In this document: positions 1-6,441 of the stretch, piece after piece | Layout of the letters: each line of letters opens with the position of its first letter | Numbering within the stretch: position 1 is the first letter of the stretch | Assembly (NCBI GenBank): GCA_944323645.1 | Contig: CALUTE010000015.1 | Span: forward strand, 1-51,431 | Source of the DNA: an uncultured Helicobacter sp. | GTDB taxonomy: Bacteria > Campylobacterota > Campylobacteria > Campylobacterales > Helicobacteraceae | Length of the DNA: 51,431 nt | Direction: 5' to 3' | Position numbers and translations under genes: made by a program | Notes under the pieces: model-generated | Seen by the model: the letters and a program-made list of their open reading frames with translations, nothing else | Databases searched by the model: none | What the model was told of the DNA's origin: nothing

Positions 1-183
1 GTAATGAGCAAATAAGGGGTATTGCACAAAGCTATTTCCGACATTAAAAAGGTGGCAAACTTCTTAAGGGATAATCCGACAAAAGCACTTAAAGAGCAGC
101 TAGGCAAAACTTCCAAGCTAACACCGCAATCTAAAAATTTGTTGCGCGTCCATCAAGATTCTCTAAAATTACTCAGAATCTAG
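1..183 (+). pseudogene. 3' end of an unidentified gene, apparently frameshifted
   Basis: Two adjacent frames join into one plausible protein tail. The third frame reads NEQIRGIAQ and then stops at 45. The first frame, closed upstream by a TAA at 13-15, reads on from about position 30 as AISDIKKVANFLRDNP and further lysine-rich helical sequence to a TAG at 181-183. A one-base shift near position 30 would join them. The phrase FLRDNP faintly recalls the ends of MlaD/MCE-type proteins, but this is too short to assign. It could instead be a small TTG-started ORF (22-183). Confidence 0.3.
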
Positions 184-207
184 ATTCTGCGATTTTCCTT
201 GCTGCCG

Positions 208-235
208 TTAGATTCTGTAATTTTTCAGAATCTAA
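208..235. terminator. Inverted pair of the AGATTCT repeat; possible terminator
   Basis: Perfect 10-base arms TTAGATTCTG (208-217) and CAGAATCTAA (226-235) flank an 8-base loop. The right arm overlaps the stop codon of the minus-strand aldo/keto reductase, and a further palindrome (CAGAATCTAGATTCTG, 174-189) lies just beyond. The hairpin sits between convergent gene ends, where a bidirectional terminator would be expected. There is no clear downstream U-tract on either strand, so termination is inferred from position and stem only. Confidence 0.4.
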
Positions 236-1431
236 AGCCCCACGCTTTTTGCCATATCTGAACCCTCTGGGTAGCGTTCGCCCACGATTTTTAGCTTATC
301 TAGAGCTGTGTTTATCTCCCCTAGCTCTTGTTTGCTAAAGCTTATTTGCACTGCACCTAGATTCTGCTGTAAATGCGCTAACTTGGTGGTCTCTGGTATA
401 GGCATAATATAGGGTTTTTGGGCTAATATCCACGCTAGGGTGATTTGGGCTGGGGTGGCTGGCTTATCATTTACCCTCTTGCTTGCTGCTATCTCGCGCA
501 CTAGCTGTATGACTACTTGGTTTGCCTCTAGGGCTTCTTTGCTAAATCGTGGGAAATGCGCACGAGAATCTAGCTTTTTATCAAAAGTCGTGTTTTTGTC
601 CATCGTGCCGCTGATGAAGCCCCGCTCAATAGGGCTATACGCCACGAAACCTATGCCAAGCTTCTCACACATACTAAAGACACCATCGGATTCAGAATTG
701 CGCGTCATCATCGAGTAATGGCTCTGTATGGCGGTTACAGGACAGACTTTATGGGCACGCTCTATGGTTTTTGCCGCTGGCTCACTCAAACCATAATGGC
801 GAATCTTACCCTCTTTGATGAGTTCTTGCATCATCTGGGCGACCTCTTCAATAGGCGTGTTTGGGTCGCCTCTATGCTGGGTATAAATATCAATATACTC
901 ACTTTTAAGGCGTTTTAAACTCCCTTCAACCGCCGCTCTTATACTCGCTGGCTTGGAATCTTGGCGCTGCTTGCCATTGGGGTAGTAGAGCCCAAATTTC
1001 GTGCCAATCACTACTTTATCACGCCTATCACTAAAAGCCTTGCCTAGTAGAATCTCATTAGTATGTGGTCCATAAATTTCAGCCGTGTCAAAATAAGTAA
1101 CGCCTAGTTCGTAAGCTTCGTGCAAGAGTTTTATCATTTCTTTTTCTGGCTTTGGGGCGCCATGGTTCGCACTCATACCCATACAGCCTAAGCCTAGCGC
1201 TGATACTCTCAATGCCGCCGAATCTTTGCCTAAAATTCTAAAAGGTAGCTGTGTGGTATTCATAATCTCTCCTTTCGTTTGTGTGGAATCTGTTGCTTGT
1301 GCGTGATTTATCCTCTGTGTAGAATCTGCAAAAAGCATATTTGCCCCTATGCTTACTAAAGCTATGCTACTAGCGACTTTTGCCCCTGTTTTTAAAAAAT
1401 CTCGCCTGTTTGTGTTGTATGAATCTTGCAT
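232..1431 (-). CDS. Aldo/keto reductase with Tat signal peptide
   Basis: NAD(P)H-dependent oxidoreductase of the aldo/keto reductase superfamily, reducing aldehydes or ketones. The TIM-barrel core carries the family's catalytic set: Asp and Tyr in FDTAEIYGPHTNE, Lys in VIGTKFG, and His in YTQHRGDP. The N-terminus has a twin-arginine motif (NRRDFLK) followed by a hydrophobic stretch ending near ANMLFA, implying folded export to the periplasm. The start chosen is the ATG at 1431, 4-5 bases after AAAGGAGAG; an upstream in-frame ATG at 1452 lacks a comparable site. A second in-frame ATG at 1263, just before the enzyme core (MNTTQLPF), has its own strong AAAGGAGAG site and would give a leaderless cytosolic form of about 343 residues. 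Transcribed from a MerR-type promoter at 1483-1513. Physiological substrate unknown. Confidence 0.9.
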   Translation of the reverse strand: MQDSYNTNRRDFLKTGAKVASSIALVSIGANMLFADSTQRINHAQATDSTQTKGEIMNTTQLPFRILGKDSAALRVSALGLGCMGMSANHGAPKPEKEMIKLLHEAYELGVTYFDTAEIYGPHTNEILLGKAFSDRRDKVVIGTKFGLYYPNGKQRQDSKPASIRAAVEGSLKRLKSEYIDIYTQHRGDPNTPIEEVAQMMQELIKEGKIRHYGLSEPAAKTIERAHKVCPVTAIQSHYSMMTRNSESDGVFSMCEKLGIGFVAYSPIERGFISGTMDKNTTFDKKLDSRAHFPRFSKEALEANQVVIQLVREIAASKRVNDKPATPAQITLAWILAQKPYIMPIPETTKLAHLQQNLGAVQISFSKQELGEINTALDKLKIVGERYPEGSDMAKSVGL

Positions 1432-1482
1432 TCTCTCTCCTTTTAAATTCATTTACTACTTGCATAAAGTTTAAGATGAAAA

Positions 1483-1513
1483 ATTATAAAAAATGAGAGT
1501 TAGTCTAAGTCAA
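1483..1513 (-). promoter_or_regulatory. MerR-type promoter/operator 1 (19-bp spacer)
   Basis: Read on the minus strand: -35 TTGACT (1508-1513), a 19-base spacer, and -10 TATAAT (1483-1488). The spacer begins TAGACTAACTCTCAT and is nearly identical to those upstream of the second aldo/keto reductase and the hexapeptide acetyltransferase. A 19-bp spacer with a dyad-like core is the hallmark of promoters untwisted by MerR-family activators. Predicted transcript start near 1476, about 45 bases before the Tat reductase start at 1431. The regulator is not in this window. Confidence 0.75.
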
Positions 1514-1545
1514 GAGCTAAATTTAAGAAATTTCAAAAAAATATC

Positions 1546-1570
1546 TTGACAAATCGGGGGGGGGTAGAAT
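1546..1570 (+). promoter_or_regulatory. Promoter region with G9 homopolymer between -35 and -10
   Basis: TTGACA (1546-1551) is followed by AATC, nine consecutive G (1556-1564), then TAGAAT (1565-1570). As read, the spacer to TAGAAT is only 13 bases, or 18 to the weaker TAACCA (1570-1575). Gain or loss of G by slipped-strand mispairing would move the two elements relative to each other; G12 or G13 would give a near-ideal 16-17 base spacing. Poly-G tracts of this length are a classic phase-variation device in Helicobacter and Campylobacter. The tract lies 66 bases before the first gene of the GTPase operon. The promoter assignment is inference. Confidence 0.55.
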
Positions 1571-1630
1571 AACCATTTTAAAATCAAATTAATTATTTTA
1601 GAAATATTTTTTGAGAAAAAGGAGAGTTTG

Positions 1631-1867
1631 ATGCTATATTTTATCTTTGGTGTAATAGCTCTTATTGTTGGTGGGCTTATATTTGTAGCCATTGTTTATC
1701 ATATGATTCAGCTTGTCGTGGGTTTAGCAGCAATTGCAATTGGTGTAGGGATTTTTGTCTTTTTAGTCCAACTAGAATATCCATACAATCTCATATTTAG
1801 CTTACTATATATTGCTTTTATCATCTTTCTTGTCATTATAGGATATAGGCGAAAAAATGGTGAGTAA
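1631..1867 (+). CDS. Small membrane protein, first gene of GTPase operon
   Basis: A 78-residue, almost entirely hydrophobic protein with about three membrane-spanning segments (residues about 2-25, 27-48 and 54-72) and a short basic tail (GYRRKNGE). I do not recognise a family. The start is the ATG at 1631 after AAAAAGGAGAG; the preceding in-frame TTG at 1628 lies too close to that site. It is followed after 46 bases by the GTPase gene, suggesting one transcript from the G-tract promoter. A membrane anchor or small channel-like partner for the GTPase is possible but unproven. Confidence 0.65.
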   Translation: MLYFIFGVIALIVGGLIFVAIVYHMIQLVVGLAAIAIGVGIFVFLVQLEYPYNLIFSLLYIAFIIFLVIIGYRRKNGE

Positions 1868-1913
1868 GATCAACGATTGGTATTTGAAACAATAATTCAC
1901 AAAGGAGAGTATT

Positions 1914-2540
1914 ATGAATAAAATTGAAGAAGCTGGGACTAAAATTTTGTTGCGAGGGCATGCAGGAGCTGGTAAAACAACAATAAAAAATCTTCTAATT
2001 GCCGAAGGTTCTTGGCATAATCCTTCTACGAAAGGTGGGTTTTTTAAATCAATGATGTCAGGCTTTAATGTTCATAAAAGTGCTGAGCAAAACTATCTAG
2101 AAGGTACTGCAGTGTATTCACCAACAAACCAGATTGAAGAATCCATAATATCAGAGAAAAATTTCTTGATATTTAATAAAGCTCACACTATCCTGATTGA
2201 TACGGCTGGTGCAAAAGGCAAATCTTATTGGAAAGATGCTGAAGAATGGTATCCAAAGGCAGATAAGATCTTATATGTCTTTGATATGAAAGAATATTTT
2301 GAAACAAATGAATTCAATGTAAGAATGGATATAGAATTTTATAGAAACATAGCAGAAAAGAATAACAAAAAGCTTCTTATAATCGGCACGCACAAAAAAA
2401 GTGTCCGTAATGAAGTTTGCAATGATATAGAGGCAGAAGTAAGAAAGATAACAACAGACAGTAAATTCTTTGAACTTGTCAAGATAAATGAGCAAGAAGC
2501 TTCACAGCTTAAAAAAGATATATTGAATTTTATTAGATAA
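1914..2540 (+). CDS. Ras/Arf-like small GTPase of unknown role
   Basis: A 208-residue P-loop GTPase consisting of the G domain alone. Visible motifs are G1/Walker A GHAGAGKTT (residues 15-23), G3 DTAG (96-99), and a G4-like position reading GTHKK (158-162) in place of NKxD/TKxD. The altered G4 leaves nucleotide specificity uncertain. No membrane segment is visible. The preferred start follows AAAGGAGAG. It is the only enzyme-like member of a five-gene operon whose other products are two membrane proteins and two soluble unknowns, so a membrane-associated switch is a reasonable inference. Bacterial small GTPases of this type include cell-polarity switches and GTPases in conflict systems; nothing here decides between them. 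Confidence 0.75.
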   Translation: MNKIEEAGTKILLRGHAGAGKTTIKNLLIAEGSWHNPSTKGGFFKSMMSGFNVHKSAEQNYLEGTAVYSPTNQIEESIISEKNFLIFNKAHTILIDTAGAKGKSYWKDAEEWYPKADKILYVFDMKEYFETNEFNVRMDIEFYRNIAEKNNKKLLIIGTHKKSVRNEVCNDIEAEVRKITTDSKFFELVKINEQEASQLKKDILNFIR

Positions 2541-2552
2541 AGGAGCAAGATA

Positions 2553-2984
2553 ATGGTATTTGTTAGTATTCAAGGAAAAGACATTAGTGGTAAGCATGAG
2601 AGTGCACTTGATGGGAAGATCATAAGTGGAGAGAGTCAAGAAACCAACATTAGCAATATGCTAGATTTTTTGTCCAAGCATAAAATCAATGCAAATAAAC
2701 AAGATGTGTATGAGGAGATAGAAGGCAAGTTTTTTTGCACACTTCTTAATAAAGAGCGAGATTTTGCAGGATGTATGCGTCTTGCTATGGTGCTTGGCGA
2801 TAAGGGGGCTGATAAAAATACGATACGCAAGACACTTGAGCTTATGAACTTATCCTATGAGGAATTTAAGGCTTTGCACGAGGAATATCACAATCCTAAA
2901 AAATCATCAAAAGATCCAAAAAAATTCTACATCATAATGGGTGCAGTCATAGTGATATTGCTCTTAATTTTGATTATTAAATAA
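2553..2984 (+). CDS. Tail-anchored hypothetical protein in GTPase operon
   Basis: A 143-residue protein with a charged soluble N-terminal domain and one C-terminal membrane helix (about residues 125-142, rich in Ile/Leu/Val), preceded by a lysine-rich stretch (NPKKSSKDPKKF). This is a tail-anchor layout with the bulk of the protein probably in the cytoplasm. The middle (CMRLAMVLGDKGADKNTIRKTLELMNLSYEEF) looks like a small helical domain. No family recognised. It follows the GTPase by 12 bases with a GGAG-type ribosome site. It could tether or sense the GTPase at the membrane; this is inference from gene linkage and topology. Confidence 0.65.
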   Translation: MVFVSIQGKDISGKHESALDGKIISGESQETNISNMLDFLSKHKINANKQDVYEEIEGKFFCTLLNKERDFAGCMRLAMVLGDKGADKNTIRKTLELMNLSYEEFKALHEEYHNPKKSSKDPKKFYIIMGAVIVILLLILIIK

Positions 2985-2996
2985 AAAGGATACAAG

Positions 2997-3908
2997 ATGG
3001 GACAAAATGAACACATAATGCTTGTCAAAGAACAAACACACTATAATCTAGAACGACTCCCCCTGACTATGGAACATCTCCAAATCGACCTAGATAGAAT
3101 AAAAACTTACGATAATCTTGATGATGATATAAAATATTATGAACTAAAAAAAGACGGATATGCATCTATACCACTTCACAAACTACCGCATGATGATGAC
3201 TATACACTCTTACCCTCACCAGTTTATAAAAATCGCTACTACCTAGTAGAAGAATTTGGGGAATTATATAAAAAAGATCTCATAGAAGTAATAAAAAACT
3301 TAGCTTACGGTATGGGTGCACAATTAGTAGAGGTAGAACTCATCAACCAAGAAGAGTATAATCAACGAAGTGATGATGGATCAGATAATTTACAAGTTGA
3401 TGCAGACCCAAAAAGCAAATTATCTTCAAAATTATCTATTTCAAAAAATAAAAACCATCAACATTCATCAAATTATCGAAAAACACAAAACAGATTCGCA
3501 TCTAGTGCAAAAGCGGATGAAGGAAATACTATCACAAAACCTAAAAACAAAAAAGAGCTAGGCGAATATATAAGGCAACATCACATCAATATAGAATGCT
3601 TACCACAAAATTTTAAAATAGCAGTTAACACTTTTCTTGAAACAGGTGAAATACAAGGCACATTTAGGCAAGAAGCCCTTAAGCAAGAGCATAGCATAAC
3701 AAAAAATGTTAAAGACTCCTTTAAGCTTAGCGTAAAGATTATGAACGCCATAAATGCTGCTCCTATACAAATAGGAAAAGAGACAACACATAAATATACT
3801 ATGGAAGAACACAAGTATTATGAATACATCCTATACAAAATGCATTTTCCTAAAAAGAATAGCTTATTAGATTTATTAAAATACTACTTTTCTAAATTAT
3901 TTTTCTAA
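2997..3908 (+). CDS. Hypothetical protein, two domains with polar linker, GTPase operon
   Basis: A 303-residue soluble protein that I do not recognise. An N-terminal region (about 1-125) of mixed strands and helices is followed by a low-complexity polar linker (about 126-185, rich in Ser, Asn and Lys) and a helical C-terminal domain (about 186-303). There is no signal peptide. The last residues (LLKYYFSKLFF) are hydrophobic/aromatic and could be a membrane-binding amphipathic helix. Spacing of 12 bases from the previous gene and 13 to the next supports one operon. The Lys/Asn-rich, A-rich coding sequence differs from the housekeeping genes nearby and fits acquired DNA. Confidence 0.6.
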   Translation: MGQNEHIMLVKEQTHYNLERLPLTMEHLQIDLDRIKTYDNLDDDIKYYELKKDGYASIPLHKLPHDDDYTLLPSPVYKNRYYLVEEFGELYKKDLIEVIKNLAYGMGAQLVEVELINQEEYNQRSDDGSDNLQVDADPKSKLSSKLSISKNKNHQHSSNYRKTQNRFASSAKADEGNTITKPKNKKELGEYIRQHHINIECLPQNFKIAVNTFLETGEIQGTFRQEALKQEHSITKNVKDSFKLSVKIMNAINAAPIQIGKETTHKYTMEEHKYYEYILYKMHFPKKNSLLDLLKYYFSKLFF

Positions 3909-3921
3909 GGAGAAATATTTA

Positions 3922-4233
3922 ATGAAAGATAAAATTATTGCAGGTCTTTCTTTAGCATGCGATTTCAAAGGACTACTTTTTAGACGCATCACAAGCCCTA
4001 TAAGAAGTGCAAAGATAATAAACTTTGGGCTTGATCTAAAAAACATCTTTGAACAAGATAAAGATACAGCAAATATGCTTTGCCAAGCCCTTGATCTCAT
4101 CGTGCAATTTAGAAGAGAAAATCCAGAGGAGTATCAAGAAATTTTTGACATTATTAATGAAATTCTTGATACTCATGATGAAAAAAGAGATTCTATACAT
4201 CAGAATCTAAAAAGTCTCAAAGATATATTTTAA
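3922..4233 (+). CDS. Small helical hypothetical protein, last gene of GTPase operon
   Basis: A 103-residue, mostly alpha-helical acidic protein with no membrane segment. The C-terminal half (ALDLIVQFRRENPEEYQEIFDIINEI) is strongly amphipathic and could pair as a coiled coil or helical bundle. No family recognised. An AAGGAGAAAT ribosome site lies before the ATG. It ends the operon: the next gene is on the opposite strand after about 220 bases in which I see no confident gene and no clear terminator. Confidence 0.55.
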   Translation: MKDKIIAGLSLACDFKGLLFRRITSPIRSAKIINFGLDLKNIFEQDKDTANMLCQALDLIVQFRRENPEEYQEIFDIINEILDTHDEKRDSIHQNLKSLKDIF

Positions 4234-4456
4234 ACACAAAAGATTTTTCTACTTGTTGCGGATTCTTTGTATAAATTCTGCTACAAGTGCTATGCTCTTG
4301 TGTCTTAGCAATGCATTTGCTAAAAATTGTTTAAAGATATGATAATTTTTGTGTATAGTGTCTAATATAGGCATAATGCACTCACAATCTTGTTGCGTAT
4401 GTTTAATACTATAAATCCTTTGCAATATACGCACTCTCTTGTGAGCTTAGCTACAA

Positions 4457-5299
4457 TCATTCCATATAGTTAAAAAGAAATTTCACACTTTCTACATCTC
4501 TATGATTTATAAAATAAGTTTTGTTCTCATCTAGCTTTGCAATCGCTTCCATATCGCTAGAATCTAGACTAAAATCAAAAACATTGATATTTTCCCTCAT
4601 ACGCTCTTTTCTTATTGCTTTTGGAATCACAGGAATGCCTCTTTGTGTTAGCCATCTTAGCACCACTTGTGCGGGAGTTTTGCTATATTTTTCTCCTATG
4701 CTTTTTAGAATCTCATTATCAAAAATGCCATTTTGCCCTTCAGCAAAGCTCGCCCAAGATGCCACTCTCACACCCAAAGCCTCATTGATTGCTTGTATGT
4801 CTTGTTTTTGCAAAAATGGGTGGAGTTCGATTTGGTTAATAACGGGCATTAGCTCATTATTCAAACAAAAGTCCGTGATTTTATCTGGCATAAAGTTGCT
4901 CACACCAAGGGCTTTAATCCTACCCTCTTTATAGAATCTACTTAGAGTCCGCCACGCCCCATACACATCTCCATAGGGCATATGCAAAAGATATAAATCC
5001 ACATAATCTAAAGCAAGATCTCTCAAAGATTTCTCAAAGGCTTTTTTTGCGCCCTCTTCGCTCATATCGCTTATCCATAATTTTGTAGTGATAAAAAGTT
5101 CCTTACGCACTATCTTGCTTATCTTTATAGCTGCACCCACCTGTGCTTCGTTTTGATATGCACTAGCAGTATCGATATGGCGGTAGCCCACACTTAAAGC
5201 TTCTTCTACACATTTTTGCGTATCTTGCGGGGCTATTTGAAATGTCCCAAATCCAAGTAATGGCATTACTACACCATTAGCTAAAGTGATAGTTTGCAT
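4457..5299 (-). CDS. Aldo/keto reductase, 2,5-diketogluconate reductase-like
   Basis: A 280-residue cytosolic aldo/keto reductase of the 2,5-diketo-D-gluconate reductase / prostaglandin-F-synthase branch. It reduces small aldehydes, methylglyoxal or diketo acids with NADPH; the exact substrate is unknown. Catalytic residues are visible as Asp/Tyr in HIDTASAYQNE, Lys in FITTKLW and His in LYLLHMP, with the cofactor-binding stretch IPVIPKAIRKERMREN near the C-terminus. The start is the ATG at 5299, 9 bases after GGAG; an in-frame TTG at 5305 is too close to that site. Driven by the second MerR-type promoter, which it shares in design with the Tat reductase. Confidence 0.92.
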   Translation of the reverse strand: MQTITLANGVVMPLLGFGTFQIAPQDTQKCVEEALSVGYRHIDTASAYQNEAQVGAAIKISKIVRKELFITTKLWISDMSEEGAKKAFEKSLRDLALDYVDLYLLHMPYGDVYGAWRTLSRFYKEGRIKALGVSNFMPDKITDFCLNNELMPVINQIELHPFLQKQDIQAINEALGVRVASWASFAEGQNGIFDNEILKSIGEKYSKTPAQVVLRWLTQRGIPVIPKAIRKERMRENINVFDFSLDSSDMEAIAKLDENKTYFINHRDVESVKFLFNYME

Positions 5300-5330
5300 A
5301 GACAAGCGCTCCTTTTATGGCATTTGCAGT

Positions 5331-5361
5331 ATTATATAAGATGAGAGCTAGTCTAAGTCAA
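5331..5361 (-). promoter_or_regulatory. MerR-type promoter/operator 2 (19-bp spacer)
   Basis: Minus-strand -35 TTGACT (5356-5361), a 19-base spacer TAGACTAGCTCTCATCTTA, and -10 TATAAT (5331-5336). It differs from the promoter at 1483-1513 at one base of the core (TAG instead of TAA) and in the unconserved end. The predicted start near 5325 gives a leader of about 25 bases before the reductase ATG at 5299. This short, clean leader makes it the best-defined of the three sites. Confidence 0.78.
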
Positions 5362-5392
5362 GGGCTTGGCGGGATTATAGTAAAGCGCTCGC

Positions 5393-5421
5393 TTAGATTC
5401 TGTGGCAATTACAGAATCTAA
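5393..5421. terminator. Inverted pair of the AGATTCT repeat downstream of metA
   Basis: Perfect 11-base arms TTAGATTCTGT (5393-5403) and ACAGAATCTAA (5411-5421) with a 7-base loop. It lies about 107 bases past the end of the minus-strand metA and just upstream of the aldo/keto reductase promoter, so it could stop metYA transcripts from running into that promoter. On the minus strand no run of T follows the stem, so intrinsic termination is uncertain. A further single copy of the heptamer follows at about 5440. Confidence 0.4.
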
Positions 5422-5527
5422 AAATGGCAGAATATTTACAGAATCTTCTATGAAACTATGCTATGTTTGCACTCCCTTAGAGTTTATATGATTAGAATCT
5501 TAGATGCGCTAAAAGTCGATGTAGATT

Positions 5528-6421
5528 CTAGGGTATATTTAAGGCAAAAGGTGTATCTTGATAAACCGAAAAGTTTAGCCAATTCCCAAAGAGGACACTT
5601 GCATCGGAGCGCCATTGCATACGAATCATGCCATTTGTGTCATAGTAGTTTTCTGGCTTGGCAATCCTTAGTCCTTTTTGTTTGTCGCGTTTGTATTCTT
5701 CATCAAGTGTTTGTGCTGCGTATTCTGGGTGCCCTAGTATGAAAATATCCCTCTTATCTTTTAAGACACTAATTCCACTTTGTCTGCCTTGTAGCAGAAT
5801 TTTTAGCGTGTCTTTAGATCGGATTTGTTGCTCATCTACTCCAGAGTGACGAGAATGGGGCATTAGGACTTTATCATTAAGACCAGAGAGTAAAACATCA
5901 TTCTCTATCATATCGTGTTCAAAAATACCAAATAGCTTCTCTTTGAGTGCTATTTTTTGGATATTGTGAAAATAATAAAGTCCAGCCATAGCACCCCAGC
6001 ATAAATACAGAGTGCTTGTAGTGTGTGTGCGCAAAAACTCCATAATTTGCACTAACTCTTCCCAATATTGCACATCTTCAAATGGCAAATGCTCAATAGG
6101 GGCACCCGTAACGATTGCACCATCAAAACGTCTGTTAATAATCTGGTCAAAATATTTGTAGAATCTATCAAGATGTGATTTGGGTGTGTTTTTTCCTATA
6201 TAGCTTTGTGTGGCAAGCAGTGTGATACTGACTTGCAAAGGCGAATTTGCAAGTAGGGAAAGAATTTGATTTTCTGTTTGAATTTTAGTTGGCATAAGAT
6301 TGATGAGTAAGATTTCAAGCGTACGAATATCTTGAGAGAATGCACGTTTGGTATCCATAACAAATACATTATCTTTTAGCACACCAAAAGCAGGGATTGC
6401 TTTGGGAATAATGACAGGCAT
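5528..6421 (-). CDS. metA: Homoserine O-acetyltransferase
   Basis: Acylates homoserine at the entry to methionine synthesis. The 297-residue length and the motifs match the MetA family: catalytic Cys141 in LYLCWGAMAG, and His231 and Glu233 in GHPEY. In this family the acyl donor is set by one residue after TGAP-x: Gly in succinyl-CoA enzymes such as E. coli MetA, Glu in acetyl-CoA enzymes. Here it is Glu110 (TGAPIEHLPF), so O-acetylhomoserine is the predicted product, matching the adjacent O-acetylhomoserine sulfhydrylase. It lies 20 bases downstream of metY in a two-gene operon. The ATG follows AAGGAG. Confidence 0.95.
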   Translation of the reverse strand: MPVIIPKAIPAFGVLKDNVFVMDTKRAFSQDIRTLEILLINLMPTKIQTENQILSLLANSPLQVSITLLATQSYIGKNTPKSHLDRFYKYFDQIINRRFDGAIVTGAPIEHLPFEDVQYWEELVQIMEFLRTHTTSTLYLCWGAMAGLYYFHNIQKIALKEKLFGIFEHDMIENDVLLSGLNDKVLMPHSRHSGVDEQQIRSKDTLKILLQGRQSGISVLKDKRDIFILGHPEYAAQTLDEEYKRDKQKGLRIAKPENYYDTNGMIRMQWRSDASVLFGNWLNFSVYQDTPFALNIP

Positions 6422-6441
6422 TTTTTCTCCTTAACCAGTAC

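Noticed and set aside
4249-4434. 61-residue minus-strand ORF after the second aldo/keto reductase
   Set aside because: GTG start without a ribosome site, no family features, and located in the convergent gap; coding not supported.
5458-5742. 94-residue plus-strand ORF antisense to metA
   Set aside because: It overlaps the strongly conserved metA on the other strand and lacks a ribosome site or family match.
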